This document shows positions 6,882 to 8,071 of a stretch of DNA of 8,071 nt, one piece after another. This stretch comes from Anaerolineaceae bacterium (GTDB lineage Bacteria; Chloroflexota; Anaerolineae; Anaerolineales; Anaerolineaceae), in the NCBI GenBank assembly GCA_030620065.1, contig JAUXFJ010000063.1, positions 1 to 8,071 of the forward strand. The letters are read 5' to 3'. The translations under genes were made by a program, and so were the position numbers. The notes below the pieces were generated by a model that was not told the origin of the DNA, made no database searches, and saw only the letters and a program-made list of their open reading frames with translations. Position 1 is the first letter of the stretch, and each line of letters begins with the position of its first letter.

Positions 6882-7511
6882 TTACGCGTCTACGCGGCCT
6901 TCGAGACTTTCCAGCGCCTGGACAGCAGCATTCTTGGCGGTCATGATCTCGGCCTCGCTACCTGACAGCCACATGCGGCCAAAGCGACCAACCGAAGAAA
7001 CATGGATGAGCTTGATGCTGGCGGTTTTCTCAGCTTCATTGCAGGCAATATTGATGTAGGCAGCCGGGGCGCACTCCATCACTAGCATGGTCTCACCGGA
7101 TACCAGCATGGAGCCGCGTCGGAAGCGGTTGATGAGCTGTGCTTGGTAAGGATCCACACGTGTGATTACTTGCGTCGAAACAACTTGGGGCTTTATGCGA
7201 TCTGCAGCACTCAATCCTAAGCGGTCCAAGACGACATTTCCAGCTTCAATAACAGCCGCCTGGCTTGGAGAGTGCACTTCGAACATTCCAAATTCACGTT
7301 CAACGATCTGTGCGCCAGGTCGAGCCTCAGTGGCTTTTACAGCAATATCCACAACGCGAAAAACTTCATTTCCCGGTGCCATTTCGACATACAGAGCTGC
7401 CATACCCTCAATGGGCAGATCTCCCCGGGTGATCGTCCCGACGAAGGACGCATACTGCGGCTGCATCCGGTCAAGATAACAATAACAGCGCAGTGAAAAT
7501 GTTTTAGCCAT
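6882..7511 (-). CDS. BMC-T shell protein, CcmP/CsoS1D-type tandem-BMC gated trimer
   Basis: A 209-residue protein of two BMC domains (about 1-105 and 106-209). It resembles CcmP of beta-carboxysomes and CsoS1D of alpha-carboxysomes along its whole length: LRCYCYLDRMQPQYASFVGT, LPIEGMAALYVEMAPG, VVDIAVKATEARPG, then QIVEREFGMFEVHS, and in the second domain PQVVSTQVITRVDPYQAQLI, RRGSMLVSGETMLVMECAPA, CNEAEK and GRFGRMWLSG. E71 and R72 match the Glu-Arg pair that opens and closes the large central pore in that family. The trimers can stack as two layers (family knowledge), so this subunit probably acts as a gated port in the shell. The start at 7509-7511 is chosen because AAGGAGA lies 7 bases upstream; an ATG 11 codons earlier would place this site inside the gene. 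It follows the broken eutJ-like gene directly. Confidence 0.95.
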   Translation of the reverse strand: MAKTFSLRCYCYLDRMQPQYASFVGTITRGDLPIEGMAALYVEMAPGNEVFRVVDIAVKATEARPGAQIVEREFGMFEVHSPSQAAVIEAGNVVLDRLGLSAADRIKPQVVSTQVITRVDPYQAQLINRFRRGSMLVSGETMLVMECAPAAYINIACNEAEKTASIKLIHVSSVGRFGRMWLSGSEAEIMTAKNAAVQALESLEGRVDA

Positions 7512-7527
7512 ATTTTTTCTCCTTTTT

Positions 7528-7929
7528 TCCGGCATTAATGGCACACACTTTAGCCTGTGGGACGCCCGGCGGGAATCCGCTGGCTGCCTGTACCAATTAC
7601 AGTTTGATGCATCGCTCCACTCGAGCTTTCATGCCGCGTAAGAGGTCGGTCGAACCGATAAAATCCACAACCAGGTCATCGTGAGCTCCCTGTGCAAATT
7701 GCCATTCCCCGGCGATGGGATTTCCTGACTCATCCAGAACAGCCGATACCAGATAGTCCGTTCCCAGGTCCACGCCAACCCGTATTTTTGTGTCGGGGGT
7801 GAGGGGTACCGGCGCGGCATCTGCCGATTTTTCTCTCGGCAGAATTGCCGTCCGCGTCTGGGCAAGGACCTCAGCAAGTTTCCGAACGTCGGTGAATTTG
7901 TAGTTACCATCACCAGTTGCTACTCGGGG
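7528..7929 (-). pseudogene. eutJ: Decayed eutJ-like (Hsp70/actin-fold chaperone) gene
   Basis: In the frame directly after the upstream BMC-H stop (7930-7932) the minus strand reads an EutJ-like N-terminus. YKFTDVRKLAEVLAQT is followed by a Pro-rich spacer, then VGVDLGTDYLVSAVLDESGN (the phosphate-1 DLGT loop of the actin/Hsp70 fold), then DDLVVDFIGSTDLLRGMKAR and VERCIKL. A TAA stop comes at 7597-7599. The family signal continues past it in the same frame (LVQAASGFPPGVPQAKVCAI, to about 7528) and then ends at the BMC-T ribosome-binding site. No ATG, GTG or TTG opens the frame before the GTG of GVDLG; an ATG at 7908-7910 is one frame off and has no good Shine-Dalgarno. EutJ proteins are about 260-280 residues, so the phosphate-2 and adenosine motifs are absent. 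Missing start, internal stop and missing C-terminal half make a working product unlikely. Confidence 0.8.
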
Positions 7930-8071
7930 TTATTTGCTTTTTGCTTCTGTGGTACGCCCGGCAAAGCTACCTTTGCTGGAATTTGGCAGGATCATTTCTA
8001 CGTCAGCATGCGGGCGAGGAATGATATGTACCGAGACCAGTTCACCAACACGCTTGGCTGCAGCAGCACCA
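7930..8071 (-). CDS. BMC-H hexameric shell protein, partial (N-terminus beyond the right edge)
   Basis: The last 46 residues of a single-BMC-domain shell protein of the PduA/EutM/CcmK kind are read. GAAAAKRVGELVSVHIIPRP is the end of the canonical fold (AA.RVGELVSVHVIPRPH), followed by HADVEMILPN and a Ser/Lys/Thr-rich tail ending in EAKSK. Such proteins form the hexagonal tiles that make up most of the shell, and the central pores pass small metabolites. The TAA stop is at 7930-7932. It is upstream of the eutJ-like remnant on the same strand and in the same frame, and belongs to the same operon. The promoter and the enzymes of the compartment must lie beyond the window. Confidence 0.95.
   Translation of the reverse strand, partial: GAAAAKRVGELVSVHIIPRPHADVEMILPNSSKGSFAGRTTEAKSK

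Noticed and set aside
7512..7544. Earlier ATG for the trimer shell gene, adding 11 residues.
   Set aside because: The AAGGAGA site 7 bases before the ATG at 7509-7511 and the CcmP-like N-terminus both favour the later start.
7629..7913. Open frame of 94 codons on the minus strand, starting GTG ATG.
   Set aside because: The translation is a Trp/Arg/Pro-rich shadow. The neighbouring frame carries the EutJ-like sequence with the DLGT loop, so this frame is not the gene.
6882..8071. Carboxysome, suggested by the CcmP/CsoS1D-like trimer.
   Set aside because: An EutJ-like gene and an encapsulation-type small protein sit in the cluster, and no RuBisCO, CcmM, CcmN or CsoS2 sequence is visible. A catabolic compartment is more likely, though the window is too short to prove it.

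Overview
This window looks like a chromosomal piece of an Anaerolineae-type Chloroflexota bacterium, or a close relative. The taxonomic hint is the combination of a membrane-anchored PIN/TRAM protein next to cysS and rlmB, a Ser/Thr kinase fused to a PD40/TolB-like propeller, and a catabolic microcompartment shell cluster, with moderate base composition. It is an inference from gene style only.

Left block (1-2978, all minus strand): a housekeeping operon reads from right to left. It contains a YacL-like four-helix membrane protein with PIN and TRAM domains (1902-2978), cysteinyl-tRNA synthetase cysS (474-1877) and a TrmH/RlmB-type rRNA 2'-O-methyltransferase that runs off the left edge (1-470). 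Gaps are 24 and 3 bases. A strong promoter (TTGACG, 17 bases, TATCAT with an extended -10 TG) lies at 3037-3065 on the minus strand.

Middle (3118-5374): a divergent promoter (TTGAAA, 17 bases, TATAAT) drives a 703-residue protein. It has an intact cytoplasmic Ser/Thr kinase domain, one transmembrane helix, a Thr/Pro-rich stalk and an extracytoplasmic PD40/WD40-like propeller, so it looks like a one-piece transmembrane receptor kinase. The gene ends at a perfect 11-bp hairpin that can terminate transcription from both sides.

Right block (5388-8071, all minus strand): the distal end of a bacterial microcompartment (BMC) operon. In transcription order it holds a BMC-H hexamer shell protein (3' end only), a broken eutJ-like chaperone gene, a CcmP/CsoS1D-type double-BMC trimer shell protein with the Glu-Arg pore-gate pair, a small EutT/EutQ-N-terminus-like protein with a C-terminal encapsulation-like helix, and two BMC-P (EutN/CcmL) vertex proteins. 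After these come a degraded gene remnant and a YgiT-type zinc-finger protein.

The signature enzyme of the compartment is not in the window (it would lie beyond 8071 or elsewhere), so its substrate cannot be named. The shell cluster supplies hexamer, gated trimer and pentamers, which is enough part types for a closed shell. The most notable points are the gated trimer in a catabolic-looking cluster, the decayed eutJ in the same frame as the upstream shell gene, the small putative adaptor protein, and the kinase-propeller fusion.
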